Source: Bacteroidia bacterium (GTDB taxonomy: Bacteria > Bacteroidota > Bacteroidia > M30B66). From it: DNA of 64,000 nt. Within the stretch, counting starts at the first letter, position 1, and each line of letters begins with the position of its first letter. The position numbers and the translations under genes were made by a program. Positions 1 to 10,557 of this stretch are shown piece by piece. The DNA lies in NCBI GenBank assembly GCA_018401705.1, contig JAGYKL010000001.1, positions 317,664-381,663 on the forward strand. The letters are read 5' to 3'. The notes under the pieces are model-generated. The model did not search any database. It was not told the DNA's origin and was given only the letters and a program-made list of their open reading frames with translations.

Positions 1-3000
1 TGTTTACAGAACCTGTTCCCATGATTGCACCAACGGCCGGGCTTCCTCCTGCACCAATCCAACCACCTGCATTCCATTTGAAGGGGTACAATGTTGATTC
101 AACACCTACAACGTCTACTGCATCATAAGATAAATCAACATTGTAAGTTGGATCAGTAATACCTGTAGGCTCAACTGTCCAATATCTATTTAAATAAGTA
201 GTAGCAGTTCCTATGTTAGGGTGCGGAATAGCTGCCACTGAAGCATCCAAATATGGATTAAGAGTAGCTGAAGCGCCAGTTAAATTAACAGTAACAGGCG
301 AATAATAATTCTCATCTCCAATTGGGAAGAAATAAGAACCAAAGCTATTTGTATACCTTCTTAACAATCCGTTTGGTGCATTACTTAACCAGCTAATAAC
401 ATAGCTACTGGTGCTTCCTCCAGTAATGTTTCCGTTAGTAGAAGGGTTTCCAATTAGTAGATTGTTCCCATTTAAATCAACTAAGCCTGAATTAAGAGTA
501 AGGTTTGCGTTAACTTCTATAGAATACTCAAGAATAACCTTAGCAGTTGAAGTTGTTTTTAAAAGATATAAGTTACCAAACGCTGTTGGCAAGGCATCTC
601 CTGTTGTCATATCGCTGGCACCCACAAAACCATAAGAGGCTGTTGAAGGAAAAGTTCTCGTACCTGAGATTCTGATATTTCCATCAGAAGTTGTTGTTCC
701 AGTTAAGTTTAGACCATCTGCTGAACCATAAAGGAAACCTGAACCAGCCGTTAATGTGAAGTTACCTGTTCCACTGATATTATCGAATGCATCTAGTCTA
801 AGTACTGCTGGACTATTAACTGTTAATGTTCCTGTAATATCAAAACTAGCTGCGGCATCTACATTACCAGCAGTTGCAGGAGCCGAATAATTAGAAAGCA
901 GTGCATTAATTTCGATGTTAGCGTAACTAATACCTCCTCTTATTAATTGTTGTTGAGTATTATTAGTTCCATACCATTCGATAATGCCTCCTGTGAGGTT
1001 GTAAGGCGTAGAAACAGCACTTAATTCAGGTAAAGAAGTGTTTAGTTTTGCCATTCTCAAACGACCATTATCCATTGTAAGACCAGCGTTTCCTGTCATT
1101 CCTTTATTTTCTAAATCGAAAACAGCAGTTCCGGTTATGCTAACATTATTTTCAACTACAATGTTTGAAGTAATAGTTTTAGCATCTGTCAGGTAAGTAT
1201 TAGCTCCAGTAACTGAGAGGTTGTAGTATGAAGGAACCGCACCCGCAAGTACCTGATTTCCGGCTGCATTGAGTTCTATTGTACCACCTGTTAATGAATA
1301 ACTTCCATAATCCGATAAAAGAGGAACAGTTCCGGTGTTTGTTTGAATTCTGTATAAACCACCTGTCATTGTAATTTTTCCTGAACCAAAGAAATCGGCA
1401 GCATTGGTGCCAACAACAGTGCCCTGAATAATGCGTAAACCATTACCTGTATTACTTAAACCTATATTGCCCGTGGATGTATATAAAGAACCATTATAAC
1501 CTTCAAATAGAAGATTAGTAGTTAAAGCATCTAATTCAACCACAATCTCCTTATTAGAACTGGCAGTTGGCACTCCATCGCCAATACGTTGATTGGGAGC
1601 CAAACCTACATAATGATAGATACCTGAAACACTAAACGCTCTTGTGTCGGTAACAACATTACCTTCATTAGCAGTGCCGGCATCAATTCCATTAGGATGA
1701 GTTATTTTAATTCTACCGAAAGGATTTAAGTTAAAGCTTGTATTAGTTGCTCCTCCAGCAACTTCAACTACTCTAAGCGCAGTAGTTCCATTAAAGCCAA
1801 AATCAAATACTCCATTTTGAGCAACAATTACTGCACTTTGAGTATTTAATTCGAGGTTTTGATTTATGATTCTTACATAAGCTCCATCCAAAACTTCATA
1901 AGTAAGGTTTGTGTATCTGTTGGTTAGAGATGAAGCACAATCAATTGTTTGAGTTGTTGCAGGTGTTAGACCATCGCCCACACCATTAAAATTAAAGAAA
2001 CCACGATTTGTTCCGTTTCCATTGGTGCTTCTAAACTGAGCGCCGGAAGTAACAGTTAAGTCTCCTTTAAGATTAACCTGAGTTTCTACAGAATTGGATG
2101 TTACTGTTGAATTAAAGTCAAAGTTTGCATCTCCTAAAATGTTTAGATTACCCAAGATATTCATGTATGAATAGGATCCAGCTTGACTACCAGCCATTAC
2201 TCTAAAAACCCCACTATTTAGATTAGCATCTCCATTTACTGTTAGCACAAGAGAGCCCCCCGTCTTCAATTGAATGGTGCCTAAAGAAGGAAAACCTGAT
2301 TCAATAATAAAATCACCACCTATAGTCGCAGTTAGTGCTCCAAAAGTTGATAATCTTAGAGTTTGGCCAACATCAATCGATCTGAATATCATGTCGTTGT
2401 GCGTCAAGTTTGCAATAGAACCTACTGCTTCTGCAATTGTCCATGTTGCCATAGTGCTAGCACCACTGGCTAGGTCAAAGATTACATTACCAAAGTATGC
2501 AGAGAACCCACTATATGTGCTTGTGCTTAATGCTGCTGCAGCAAAATTGAATAGGAAGTCATTATTATCAAAATGATAAATAATCAGGTTTGACTCGGGT
2601 GCAAAGTTTTCAGTGCCATTCCAAATTGAAGTAGAAGGATTTCCAAATGCGAAATTGATGATAAGATTTCCACCATCTTCCACGTTAAGGTCGCCACCAG
2701 AAGCAATGCTTAAATTAGCATTCACCTGAAATGTACCACCATTCTGAATAGTTAATGATGCACAAGTAGAAGAAGAAGCATTGGTGATGTATCCTCCGTT
2801 CTCTACAATCATAATCACAGAATTACCGAAACTGCCAACCGTATTAATTGTATGTCGGATGTATACTACATCTGATGTGTTGGTTGCAGGAGGAGCACTT
2901 ACTGCCCAAGAACCCGAAAACTGCTCCCAAGTGGCTGTATTTGTAGTACCCCAAGATCCTGAACTTGTAGTTCTGTAACTGCCGGGAGCAATGTTAGAAA

Positions 3001-6000
3001 TATTAAATGGATTACTAATTCCTGTGGTTTGACCCGGAGAAGTGGCTGTTAGGTTAAGTGGACCGCCAACAGCAGTATGATTTATAGTGTTGAAAACGGC
3101 TAAGCCTGAAGGTCCTGTTGCTGTTGCAATTTGTGGACTAGAAGATAATGTTCCGGAAGAAGTAATATCAACAGTTCCTGTGAAATCTAAATCCTGATTT
3201 CCGTTCGCATCAACAGAGCCAACTGTAACTGCTGGCATGTTTGAACTTTGAACAAAAGAAATTGGCTGTGTAAAGAAGGCCAATTCTGTTCCTGTTACTT
3301 GTATACTATTATTGTTGCCTGCAACAGATGAAGAGATAGCAGTAAAGTTGGTAAACAACGAAGACGTAGAGAAGGCTGCTGCTGCAACATCTGCATTCAA
3401 TATAGTGAATTGCATTTGCTGATTATCAACTATCGGCGACAGGTTAAATGTTACTCTTAGAGTAAGATTTCGTGTTGAATTATGAGGGCAAGAGTAAGAT
3501 AAGCCAGAGAAAGCAATTGTGCCAGCTCCTGCATTTACTGTTGAAGCATTTGAAACCAAAGAGTTGCCATCAAACAGCGCAGCTGTTCTAATTCCATCAA
3601 TGCCTACAACACTAGAGAATGTAATTGATTCAAGAATTGTTGGCAAGCCATCTAAATCATTAACTCCACCACCATCGCGAATTGTAAATCTCCAAACTCC
3701 AATTGAGCCTCCAGCTCCAGAGCCTGTGTTTGTAATTAATGCACTTTGATATGTTGTGTAGTCAATGTTACTAGAGTATGAATACGTGCCATCATTAATG
3801 ATGTCTGAAAGTGTGGCTGGTTCGACCAATGTAGTGGCATTTGCACCTGGAATAGTTGCAGCTGTTCTATAGTTATATGTTAATGGTTGAGAACCATTCC
3901 AGTTGAATGGAATGAGGGTGAAATAATATTGTGTAGTTGCAGAAAGACCTGTTATACTAGCACTTGTAGCTGCTGAACTTGTAATAATTGCAGCAACGGT
4001 AGCATCACCAATTGTAGCTCCAACTGTATATGAAGAAGCATCAGCCGGCAGCCCAGTTGGCGCTGCTCCTGTGCGTCGCAGGATGATGTAACCATCAGCA
4101 TTTGCAATTAAATTCGCAGCATTAAAGGCAAGATCTATTTGATTGTAAGCAACTGCTGTTGCAGTGAATGAAGCAGAATGCCCTGCCGGTTCATTACTTA
4201 AGGTCCAAAATGTATGAGAGGAAGGACCTGGCAAATTATAACATTCACCCACACTAGCATAAGAATAAGCGGTTGCAGTGTATTGTGTTTCTGGATTTAA
4301 ACCTGTTAAACCCGAAACCGAACTTCCCGAGTTACGGAACATCGCACGATTGTCGGTATTAAGCTGAGCTGCAAAGCCGTAATCAGTGTTTGCTGCATAA
4401 GCATTGCCACTAATTGGTGCAACCAAGCCAGCTGCATTTGGACGAACGGTAACTAAAGTACCATCGCTTCCTCCACCAGGCGTCCACCCTAGGTCAATTC
4501 CATCGCTTGTTGGATTGGATGAGTTAAGTCCGGCAACTTGTCCGGCGGGAGCCGTGCATCCTGCATAAACTGTGTAGGACATGTCGTCAAAGTTGACTCT
4601 ATTACCTCCACCACTGGTTTTCACAATACGTATTCTAACTGGAGCCGGTAAGCTAAGCGTGAAGCTTTGTGCAGTAAGTGTTGTAGATGAGGTTGTGATT
4701 GTTCCTCCAAACTGTGTCCAAGAACCACCACCATTTGTTGACGCTTCAAGAATCCAGTCTGAATTGCCATCTGTGCCATAAGCAGCGTGTAAAACGGTAA
4801 ATTGTTCAATCCCACCAACGGTGATATCAAAGTCCATTTCCACCTTACCGGTGTTACGAACTCTTGCTGATGTTGTACCGTTTTTTCTATCATTAGCCAG
4901 GGAACCTAAAATAACATCATCTAAAATCCAATCACCCGCAGTGCAGGTAACTGTAGCAATTGCATAAGCTCCTTTTGTACCTGTTTCAAAATCTTCCCAA
5001 GGTGCTGGAATTGTAGCACATGTTGTTTGTGGCTCAGAACCTAATTTGTAATTGATGTTAGCTCCAGAATTGGTGTAAGACCAAATCTTAAAGTAGTATG
5101 TTGTATTGGCAGTTAGTCCGGTAACAGTGAAAGCACCTGTGCCTTGAGCTACATTCTGAACGCCTGCACCGTTCGCCTCTGCAACCAAATCGCTAGGTGC
5201 GGCAATACTTCCGTAACCGCCTGAACTCCATTTAATTAAATAGCCTGTTGGTGCTTGACCTGCTGAAGCATCAGTCCAGCTAAGCGGAATTGTAGTTGTG
5301 GTAGTTACGCCACATGCAAAAGCACTTGGAAAGTCAGTTGGCTCCGGCAATGCAAGTGTGGTTCCATTTACTGCTGTTGTTCCTGAAGCATAATTTCTAT
5401 CTGGTGAGCAGTATTCAAAAACTCTTACGTAGTAAGTTGTAAGTGGATTTAAACCTGTTACAGTTATTGGTCCAGAGCCAGTTCCATTAAACACAACTTG
5501 CTGACCACCACCATAAACTAAGTTAGCTGCCGGGTTAGAGCCATCAGCTGGTGCTGTGATGGTAGCACTTATATTGATTATAACTACTCTGCCTGCTCCT
5601 GCTCCGTTAGTCCAATTAATATCTAATGTAGATGAACTTGGATTACTAGCCGAAACTGCTGCTGCATTTCCAGGTGCTGTACAAATAAAGACACCGCCTG
5701 TAAAGTGATTAGTAGCACCTAAGGCATTTAAACCTGTTAAGCTCATTGTGTTTGCCGAAAGCGATCCGCCTTGAGTCCAAGTTGTTCCGTTCCATCTGCC
5801 TGAAAACGAAGACGCTTCAGCGCCAATAATATCAGCTGCTGTGTAAGTTCCAGTGAATGAATAAGTAGGTGTTGTAATTCCTGAAGAGCTTACTTGCCAG
5901 TATCTCGAAATAGCTGGAGTTGGACTAGGATTGTTAGGGTGAATGATGTCTCTTACCTGAATCCCAGCGTAAGCTGAAGAATAAGAACCTGCAGTAAAGT

Positions 6001-9000
6001 TTAATGTTGCCGGACTGTATTGATTTCCATTGGGAGCTGTAATATCTCCGACAGGGAAAGTAAATGATCCGTTTGAGGTATAAACCTTTCTAAACTCTCC
6101 CGTTCCATTATCAGAGTCGGCTGCAACGAAGGAATTTGCAGAAGCACCTGAAGTTGAAGCAGATGCATTGAGTGTTAGGTTGTTGTTTCCTAAAGCAAGA
6201 ATTCCGTTTGTTAGGAAAAGGACATTGTTTATCGTTAATGGCGTTCCCAGTGATGCTGCAACTACACCAGATTGTCTGTCGATGGTTAACGTTCCAAGAA
6301 TTTGGGAACCTGCAGTAAAGTTTAAATTACCAACGCTACCTGTTCCACGTAGCGTGATGTTTGAAGCGTTAGTTCCGGTGAATGAACCAATTCCTGAAAT
6401 AGTATTGGCTACGCCTGTTGAGCCAATTGTTAATGTTCTTCCGTTAAGAACCAATCTGTCGCCTGCCGTTCCGAAAGCGATTGCATTTCCTGATGAAGGA
6501 GCTGTAACACTTAAATCGGTTGATGCTTCCAGTTGAACGATTGTACTTCCTGAAACTGGCTCAAAAACCATGTAATGAAGCACTACCGTTGTTGGTGATG
6601 TAATAACTTGGGTTCCGTTTTTAGTAAAAAATACGGCTCTTGAATTTGCGTTGAAAGTATGTCCGGTAAAGAAAGTAAGGTCACCCCCTATTTTTAAATC
6701 TCCACCGGCATTATTTGAAAGTGAAAGCCCACCGGTAATATTTACGTTACCTAAAATTCTTACCGGAACATTCATGTCTTCAGCACCAAAATCGAGGTAA
6801 AAACCAGAACCTGATTCAACTGTAAGGTTAGCTCCTGCTTCCCAAGAAGTGTTGGCACCGCCGTTAGCTCCCGGACTTACATTTGTTGAACCTGAAATTA
6901 ATACGTTGTATGGATAACCTCTAAATCCGGAAACATTAGAAATCCACTCGTTTCCGCGACCGTAATTACCTCCGGCATTGTACTGAAGTGTAGATGCAGC
7001 GCCATAAAAAGGAGCTCCGCCAACCTGAACAAAGCCTCCTGAATTAATTTGAAGAACTCCGTTTAATGTTGTTGATGTACCAAAATTTACCCCGGCATTG
7101 TTTAGTCTTACTGTGATGTTTGCAGCAAGATTAAGCGCAGGTGATGCTCCACCAAAAGTGAAGGTTTTAGCTCCGTTGATGTTTACAATTCCGCCTGCAA
7201 GGCTTGAATTAATATTTCGTGTTCCACCGTTTGAAAGGATATTACCTCCTGCATTGTTAAAGTTAAGTGCGCGACCGTTGATATCGAATGTACCAGCATT
7301 TAAAATCTGAAGTACGTCACCAGCAGTTGTGTTTATAGTAACATCTGTTCCATTAAGTTGAACAGAACCTGAAGGTTTGTTGATTAACAAATAATCAAAG
7401 AATACGTTGGTTGCTGCAGCAGTAATGGTTTGAACTGCCGAACTCTGCACAAACTGAAATGCTCTGTTATTATTGATAAGTGTACCATTTTGGACGAAGT
7501 TTCCTCCAATAAAGAAATCTCCGGCACCTCCATTTAAAGTAAAAGTGGTTGAAGGATTTACTGTTAAATTACCCGGAATTCCTCTTCCACCCGCCAGGGT
7601 GATATTTGTACCGGCTAAGCTTAAAATAACATTTCCAGGTACTCCTAAACCTACGGTTGGAGTTGTATTTCCTCCGCCGGTCCACTCGTTAAACGTGCCA
7701 TAAGCTGAACCAATATTGTAAATCAAGGTTGAGCCAGCACCACTGTAAGTAGGACTTTGATTAAAGAAACCACCTGCATTTATTTGACAAGTTCCCGACA
7801 GGGTTAAAACAGAGCCAGCGTTAAGAGTAACACCTGCGGCTGTTGCAAATGTACCCGGAACTGTTCTATTTGTTGAATTCATGGTAAGTCCACCCTGAAG
7901 CACATTTACATCGAAGGGACTATTTGCAGACGGCCAGAAAACGTCGCCATTATTTACACCATAAGCTGAAGTATTATTAAAATTCAGAATCCCGGCAGCG
8001 CCGTAAGTGAAGTTATTTCCTGTGGCCCAGCCACCTGCATTTAGCTGAAATGCACCGTTGATTGTTGTAGCGCCGTTATTGGTATAAACTGCAGCTACTG
8101 CAAGCGAAGAACCTACAGCAACAGTTGTAAAAGTTCCTCCATTGCGTGTTATGGCTCCGCCGGATGTTACATTGTGTAGGATGGTAACGTTATCGCTTGC
8201 TGTTGGCACGATGCCTCCAACCCAGGTTGAACCGGTGAACCAATCACCGTTGGTTGTGGAAGTAATACTTGAAGCTGTTGTTGCTTGCGAAAGCGGATTG
8301 CCTGTAGCTGTTGAAATATTGTAAGTTCTGTCGGGACTGCAATATTCATAAACCCTGAACCAGTATGTTGTGCTTGAAGCCAGACCTGAAATACTAATTG
8401 GACCAGAACCTGTTCCGTTGAAAATACATTGTTGACCACCACCGTAAGTTGTATTAGCGGCAGGGTTTGCGCCTGTTGCCGGATCTGTGAAGCTGTTTAC
8501 TGTGTTCATGTAAACTACGCGACCGGCACCGCTGCCATTGGTCCAATCTACGTTCATGCTTGAACCTGTAACGCTGCTAAATGTAAATGCAGAAGCTTGA
8601 GTTCCTGGTGCTGCGCAACCAGTTGATAACGTAAATGAGAAATCATCAATCATCATGCGTTCAATAGAACCTGACCCAGGACCTTTCACTCGAAAAATAA
8701 ATTGATTGGCTGCAACTACAGCTGGAGAAGGTAATGTATAAGCTAAAGTTTGCCAGTCTGAATTTGGAGGATTGACTCCTGTTGCAATTGTATTCCATGC
8801 ACTACCGCCATTGGTTGAATATTCGAAGGTGTGATTACAAGCAGGAGAGTTATCCCAACGACGATATTTCATGCCAATTGCAGATATGGTTCCTGCCGTA
8901 TTGAAGGTGCCAGTCCATGAGAAGTTGACATTATTTTGCATCCTCCAAGAGTACGTTCCCAAAGCACCAGGAAATCCATTTTGGGCCGCGGTTGTATTTC

Positions 9001-9205
9001 TAAGCGCCGGGCCTCCTGTAAAAGTCCAGTTATTAGAAATAAAGGTGTGGTCAGATGCATAAGAGCCTATGGCTGCTGAACCTGCCGTCCAACTGGCAGC
9101 ATTATCAAAGTCAATCGTGGTTGTCTGTGCCTTCACATTAGCCGCAGCAAGCAGAATGGCGAGGGTTAAAATGAGTTTCGAAGTGAATTGTAAAAATTGC
9201 TTCAT
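1..9205 (-). CDS. Giant secreted fibronectin type III / repeat surface protein, C-terminus beyond window
   Basis: I read an uninterrupted frame of 3068 codons from ATG at 9205 down to the left edge; the C-terminus is missing. A signal peptide is plain (MKQFLQFTSKLILTLAILLA, then ANVKAQ, cleavage after KAQ). Residues 25-190 form a lectin-like or MAM-like region. Fibronectin-III-like modules lie near residues 195-305, 1175-1280, 1285-1390, 1545-1665 and 1667-1790, several starting with Cys-x-x-Pro-Gly and carrying an NWTNG.GAGRVV motif. A MAM/jelly-roll-like segment beginning PWEDFETG lies near 1398-1545. The rest is long stretches of short Asn/Gly/Thr-rich beta repeats of the kind seen in Bacteroidota adhesins with T9SS tails. 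By family, a cell-surface or secreted adhesin or matrix protein; a T9SS sorting domain is expected, not seen, beyond the edge. Confidence 0.85.
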   Translation of the reverse strand, partial: MKQFLQFTSKLILTLAILLAAANVKAQTTTIDFDNAASWTAGSAAIGSYASDHTFISNNWTFTGGPALRNTTAAQNGFPGALGTYSWRMQNNVNFSWTGTFNTAGTISAIGMKYRRWDNSPACNHTFEYSTNGGSAWNTIATGVNPPNSDWQTLAYTLPSPAVVAANQFIFRVKGPGSGSIERMMIDDFSFTLSTGCAAPGTQASAFTFSSVTGSSMNVDWTNGSGAGRVVYMNTVNSFTDPATGANPAANTTYGGGQQCIFNGTGSGPISISGLASSTTYWFRVYEYCSPDRTYNISTATGNPLSQATTASSITSTTNGDWFTGSTWVGGIVPTASDNVTILHNVTSGGAITRNGGTFTTVAVGSSLAVAAVYTNNGATTINGAFQLNAGGWATGNNFTYGAAGILNFNNTSAYGVNNGDVFWPSANSPFDVNVLQGGLTMNSTNRTVPGTFATAAGVTLNAGSVLTLSGTCQINAGGFFNQSPTYSGAGSTLIYNIGSAYGTFNEWTGGGNTTPTVGLGVPGNVILSLAGTNITLAGGRGIPGNLTVNPSTTFTLNGGAGDFFIGGNFVQNGTLINNNRAFQFVQSSAVQTITAAATNVFFDYLLINKPSGSVQLNGTDVTINTTAGDVLQILNAGTFDINGRALNFNNAGGNILSNGGTRNINSSLAGGIVNINGAKTFTFGGASPALNLAANITVRLNNAGVNFGTSTTLNGVLQINSGGFVQVGGAPFYGAASTLQYNAGGNYGRGNEWISNVSGFRGYPYNVLISGSTNVSPGANGGANTSWEAGANLTVESGSGFYLDFGAEDMNVPVRILGNVNITGGLSLSNNAGGDLKIGGDLTFFTGHTFNANSRAVFFTKNGTQVITSPTTVVLHYMVFEPVSGSTIVQLEASTDLSVTAPSSGNAIAFGTAGDRLVLNGRTLTIGSTGVANTISGIGSFTGTNASNITLRGTGSVGNLNFTAGSQILGTLTIDRQSGVVAASLGTPLTINNVLFLTNGILALGNNNLTLNASASTSGASANSFVAADSDNGTGEFRKVYTSNGSFTFPVGDITAPNGNQYSPATLNFTAGSYSSAYAGIQVRDIIHPNNPSPTPAISRYWQVSSSGITTPTYSFTGTYTAADIIGAEASSFSGRWNGTTWTQGGSLSANTMSLTGLNALGATNHFTGGVFICTAPGNAAAVSASNPSSSTLDINWTNGAGAGRVVIINISATITAPADGSNPAANLVYGGGQQVVFNGTGSGPITVTGLNPLTTYYVRVFEYCSPDRNYASGTTAVNGTTLALPEPTDFPSAFACGVTTTTTIPLSWTDASAGQAPTGYLIKWSSGGYGSIAAPSDLVAEANGAGVQNVAQGTGAFTVTGLTANTTYYFKIWSYTNSGANINYKLGSEPQTTCATIPAPWEDFETGTKGAYAIATVTCTAGDWILDDVILGSLANDRKNGTTSARVRNTGKVEMDFDITVGGIEQFTVLHAAYGTDGNSDWILEASTNGGGSWTQFGGTITTSSTTLTAQSFTLSLPAPVRIRIVKTSGGGNRVNFDDMSYTVYAGCTAPAGQVAGLNSSNPTSDGIDLGWTPGGGSDGTLVTVRPNAAGLVAPISGNAYAANTDYGFAAQLNTDNRAMFRNSGSSVSGLTGLNPETQYTATAYSYASVGECYNLPGPSSHTFWTLSNEPAGHSASFTATAVAYNQIDLAFNAANLIANADGYIILRRTGAAPTGLPADASSYTVGATIGDATVAAIITSSAATSASITGLSATTQYYFTLIPFNWNGSQPLTYNYRTAATIPGANATTLVEPATLSDIINDGTYSYSSNIDYTTYQSALITNTGSGAGGSIGVWRFTIRDGGGVNDLDGLPTILESITFSSVVGIDGIRTAALFDGNSLVSNASTVNAGAGTIAFSGLSYSCPHNSTRNLTLRVTFNLSPIVDNQQMQFTILNADVAAAAFSTSSLFTNFTAISSSVAGNNNSIQVTGTELAFFTQPISFVQSSNMPAVTVGSVDANGNQDLDFTGTVDITSSGTLSSSPQIATATGPSGLAVFNTINHTAVGGPLNLTATSPGQTTGISNPFNISNIAPGSYRTTSSGSWGTTNTATWEQFSGSWAVSAPPATNTSDVVYIRHTINTVGSFGNSVIMIVENGGYITNASSSTCASLTIQNGGTFQVNANLSIASGGDLNVEDGGNLIINFAFGNPSTSIWNGTENFAPESNLIIYHFDNNDFLFNFAAAALSTSTYSGFSAYFGNVIFDLASGASTMATWTIAEAVGSIANLTHNDMIFRSIDVGQTLRLSTFGALTATIGGDFIIESGFPSLGTIQLKTGGSLVLTVNGDANLNSGVFRVMAGSQAGSYSYMNILGNLNILGDANFDFNSTVTSNSVETQVNLKGDLTVTSGAQFRSTNGNGTNRGFFNFNGVGDGLTPATTQTIDCASSLTNRYTNLTYEVLDGAYVRIINQNLELNTQSAVIVAQNGVFDFGFNGTTALRVVEVAGGATNTSFNLNPFGRIKITHPNGIDAGTANEGNVVTDTRAFSVSGIYHYVGLAPNQRIGDGVPTASSNKEIVVELDALTTNLLFEGYNGSLYTSTGNIGLSNTGNGLRIIQGTVVGTNAADFFGSGKITMTGGLYRIQTNTGTVPLLSDYGSYSLTGGTIELNAAGNQVLAGAVPSYYNLSVTGANTYLTDAKTITSNIVVENNVSITGTAVFDLENKGMTGNAGLTMDNGRLRMAKLNTSLPELSAVSTPYNLTGGIIEWYGTNNTQQQLIRGGISYANIEINALLSNYSAPATAGNVDAAASFDITGTLTVNSPAVLRLDAFDNISGTGNFTLTAGSGFLYGSADGLNLTGTTTSDGNIRISGTRTFPSTASYGFVGASDMTTGDALPTAFGNLYLLKTTSTAKVILEYSIEVNANLTLNSGLVDLNGNNLLIGNPSTNGNITGGSTSSYVISWLSNAPNGLLRRYTNSFGSYFFPIGDENYYSPVTVNLTGASATLNPYLDASVAAIPHPNIGTATTYLNRYWTVEPTGITDPTYNVDLSYDAVDVVGVESTLYPFKWNAGGWIGAGGSPAVGAIMGTGSVN

Positions 9206-9259
9206 TTTATTTGGGTTCTTAGGGTCAGGTTAGGTAGAAATTTTATATCAATAGCGAGG

Positions 9260-9267
9260 CAAAAATG
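9260..9267 (-). promoter_or_regulatory. Candidate -7 box for the giant surface protein gene
   Basis: On the minus strand the sequence CATTTTTG matches the Bacteroidota -7 consensus TAnnTTTG at seven of eight positions, about 55 bases before the start codon at 9205. No clear TTG was found at the -33 position. The surrounding 320-base intergenic stretch (9206-9525) is very AT-rich and holds no gene that I can see; it must carry the divergent promoters of its two flanking genes. Confidence 0.4.
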
Positions 9268-9512
9268 AACTAAAAACAGTCTAAAATTAGCTCACAATCA
9301 ACTGGTTTACAGTGATTAAAAGCACAATCATTAGCTTCAATAGTAATTTTACACCCCATAGGAATTTCAAAATCAGACAAAAGTACTTAAAATAAAAATA
9401 GCATAAACAATGTATTGTTAACATTTAACTGACAAAAGCTTAACAATAAAATGAATTTTATAAGTGTTTAGATTTTTTTGTATTAACGTTAAGAATCAAG
9501 TCTCTGATTCCT

Positions 9513-9520
9513 TTACTTTG
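9513..9520 (+). promoter_or_regulatory. Candidate -7 box directly before the GTG start of the next gene
   Basis: TTACTTTG resembles TAnnTTTG with a one-base shift and ends five bases before the GTG at 9526. If it is used, transcription would begin at about 9524 and the message would be essentially leaderless. No convincing -33 element is present. Confidence 0.35.
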
Positions 9521-9525
9521 CCTCA

Positions 9526-10503
9526 GTGATATTTAGAGCGAGCCTTCTATTGTTGATGCTTTTTGCTGGTAATGGCAAGGCACAAAGTTTAATTCCAAAT
9601 GGAAGTTTTGAGCTTTCTCTTAAACCTGTAGAGTCTAAGTTTTCTGGCAATATTGAGTGGGCTAGTCCTTGGTTTCCTGCCGGAACCGGCAGTCCCGATT
9701 TAATTCGCAATGGAGAAGTTCCTTTTGGCCACCAAAAGGCGGCGGATGGCAATCAGTTTGCGGGCATTATTTTGTATGATGAAGACAATCCCGAATTTAG
9801 AGAATACCTCGAAGTGAAGTTGAGCAGAGCTATGCAACCTGAGGAGAAGTTTAAACTGAATCTTAAAGTTTCGGCAGCTGAGTCTTCGAGATATTTCACC
9901 GATGCCCTAGGTTTTGCATTCACAAAAGACAGCCTTCTGGCTAAAAACTGGAATGTAATTGAGAGAGAGCCTGAATTGAGAACACGCAAGTTTAAGGCAT
10001 TGAGCGACACCTCAGATTTATGGCAGGAAATTGAGTTGGAATATACTGCAAAAGGTGGAGAACAGTTTTTGATAATTGGCAATTTCAGGCTTGATGCAGC
10101 AACAGGGCTTCAACCAAACAAGAAGAACAGTTATTTTAAAATCAGCTATCTGTATATTGATGACATAAAGCTCATTAGTTTAAACACAAGTGTTGAAGCA
10201 GTGCTTAATCCTGTTAAAACTGATTTACCCGGAGGGGAAGAGCTGCCTGCATCTATGCTTCATGTGCCAAATGTTGTAACACCAAACGGAGATGGATTTA
10301 ATGATGTATTTTACATAGCCGGCTTGCCAAGGTATACCAAATTGAGTATATTTTCGTCTGAAGGAAAGCTGATTTACAGTACCAACAACTACCGAAATGA
10401 TTGGGATGGCAGCGGATTTAAAACTGGCAATTACAGGTATGAATTGAAGCTTCCCGATGGTAATATAATTACCGGTCCTATTGATGTGGTAAAAAGAAAA
10501 TAA
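9526..10503 (+). CDS. Secreted protein with gliding-type (CHU_C) T9SS type B sorting domain
   Basis: The 325-residue product starts at GTG (MIFRASLLLLMLFAGNGKAQ, a signal peptide cleaved after GKA) and continues with an IPNGSFE motif typical of carbohydrate-binding-like beta-sandwich modules. Residues 244-325 form the gliding motility-associated C-terminal domain, with PNVVTPNGDGFNDVF, a strand around LSIFSSEGKLIY and WDG. That domain directs export through the type IX secretion system and anchoring at or release from the surface. The middle (20-210) is an unassigned beta-rich domain. A later ATG at 9557 would cut into the signal peptide, so GTG is preferred. The substrate is unknown. Confidence 0.85.
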   Translation: MIFRASLLLLMLFAGNGKAQSLIPNGSFELSLKPVESKFSGNIEWASPWFPAGTGSPDLIRNGEVPFGHQKAADGNQFAGIILYDEDNPEFREYLEVKLSRAMQPEEKFKLNLKVSAAESSRYFTDALGFAFTKDSLLAKNWNVIEREPELRTRKFKALSDTSDLWQEIELEYTAKGGEQFLIIGNFRLDAATGLQPNKKNSYFKISYLYIDDIKLISLNTSVEAVLNPVKTDLPGGEELPASMLHVPNVVTPNGDGFNDVFYIAGLPRYTKLSIFSSEGKLIYSTNNYRNDWDGSGFKTGNYRYELKLPDGNIITGPIDVVKRK

Positions 10504-10557
10504 GTTCACAATAAGCACAAGGCTTTATTTGTTATTTTGTAATTCAAACTAGATTAA

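Noticed and set aside
6168..6536. 122-codon plus-strand frame inside the giant surface gene (and others at 2274, 3519, 7098, 7473, 8142)
   Set aside because: These are antisense shadows of the repeat-rich minus-strand gene; none has a plausible start region or domain.
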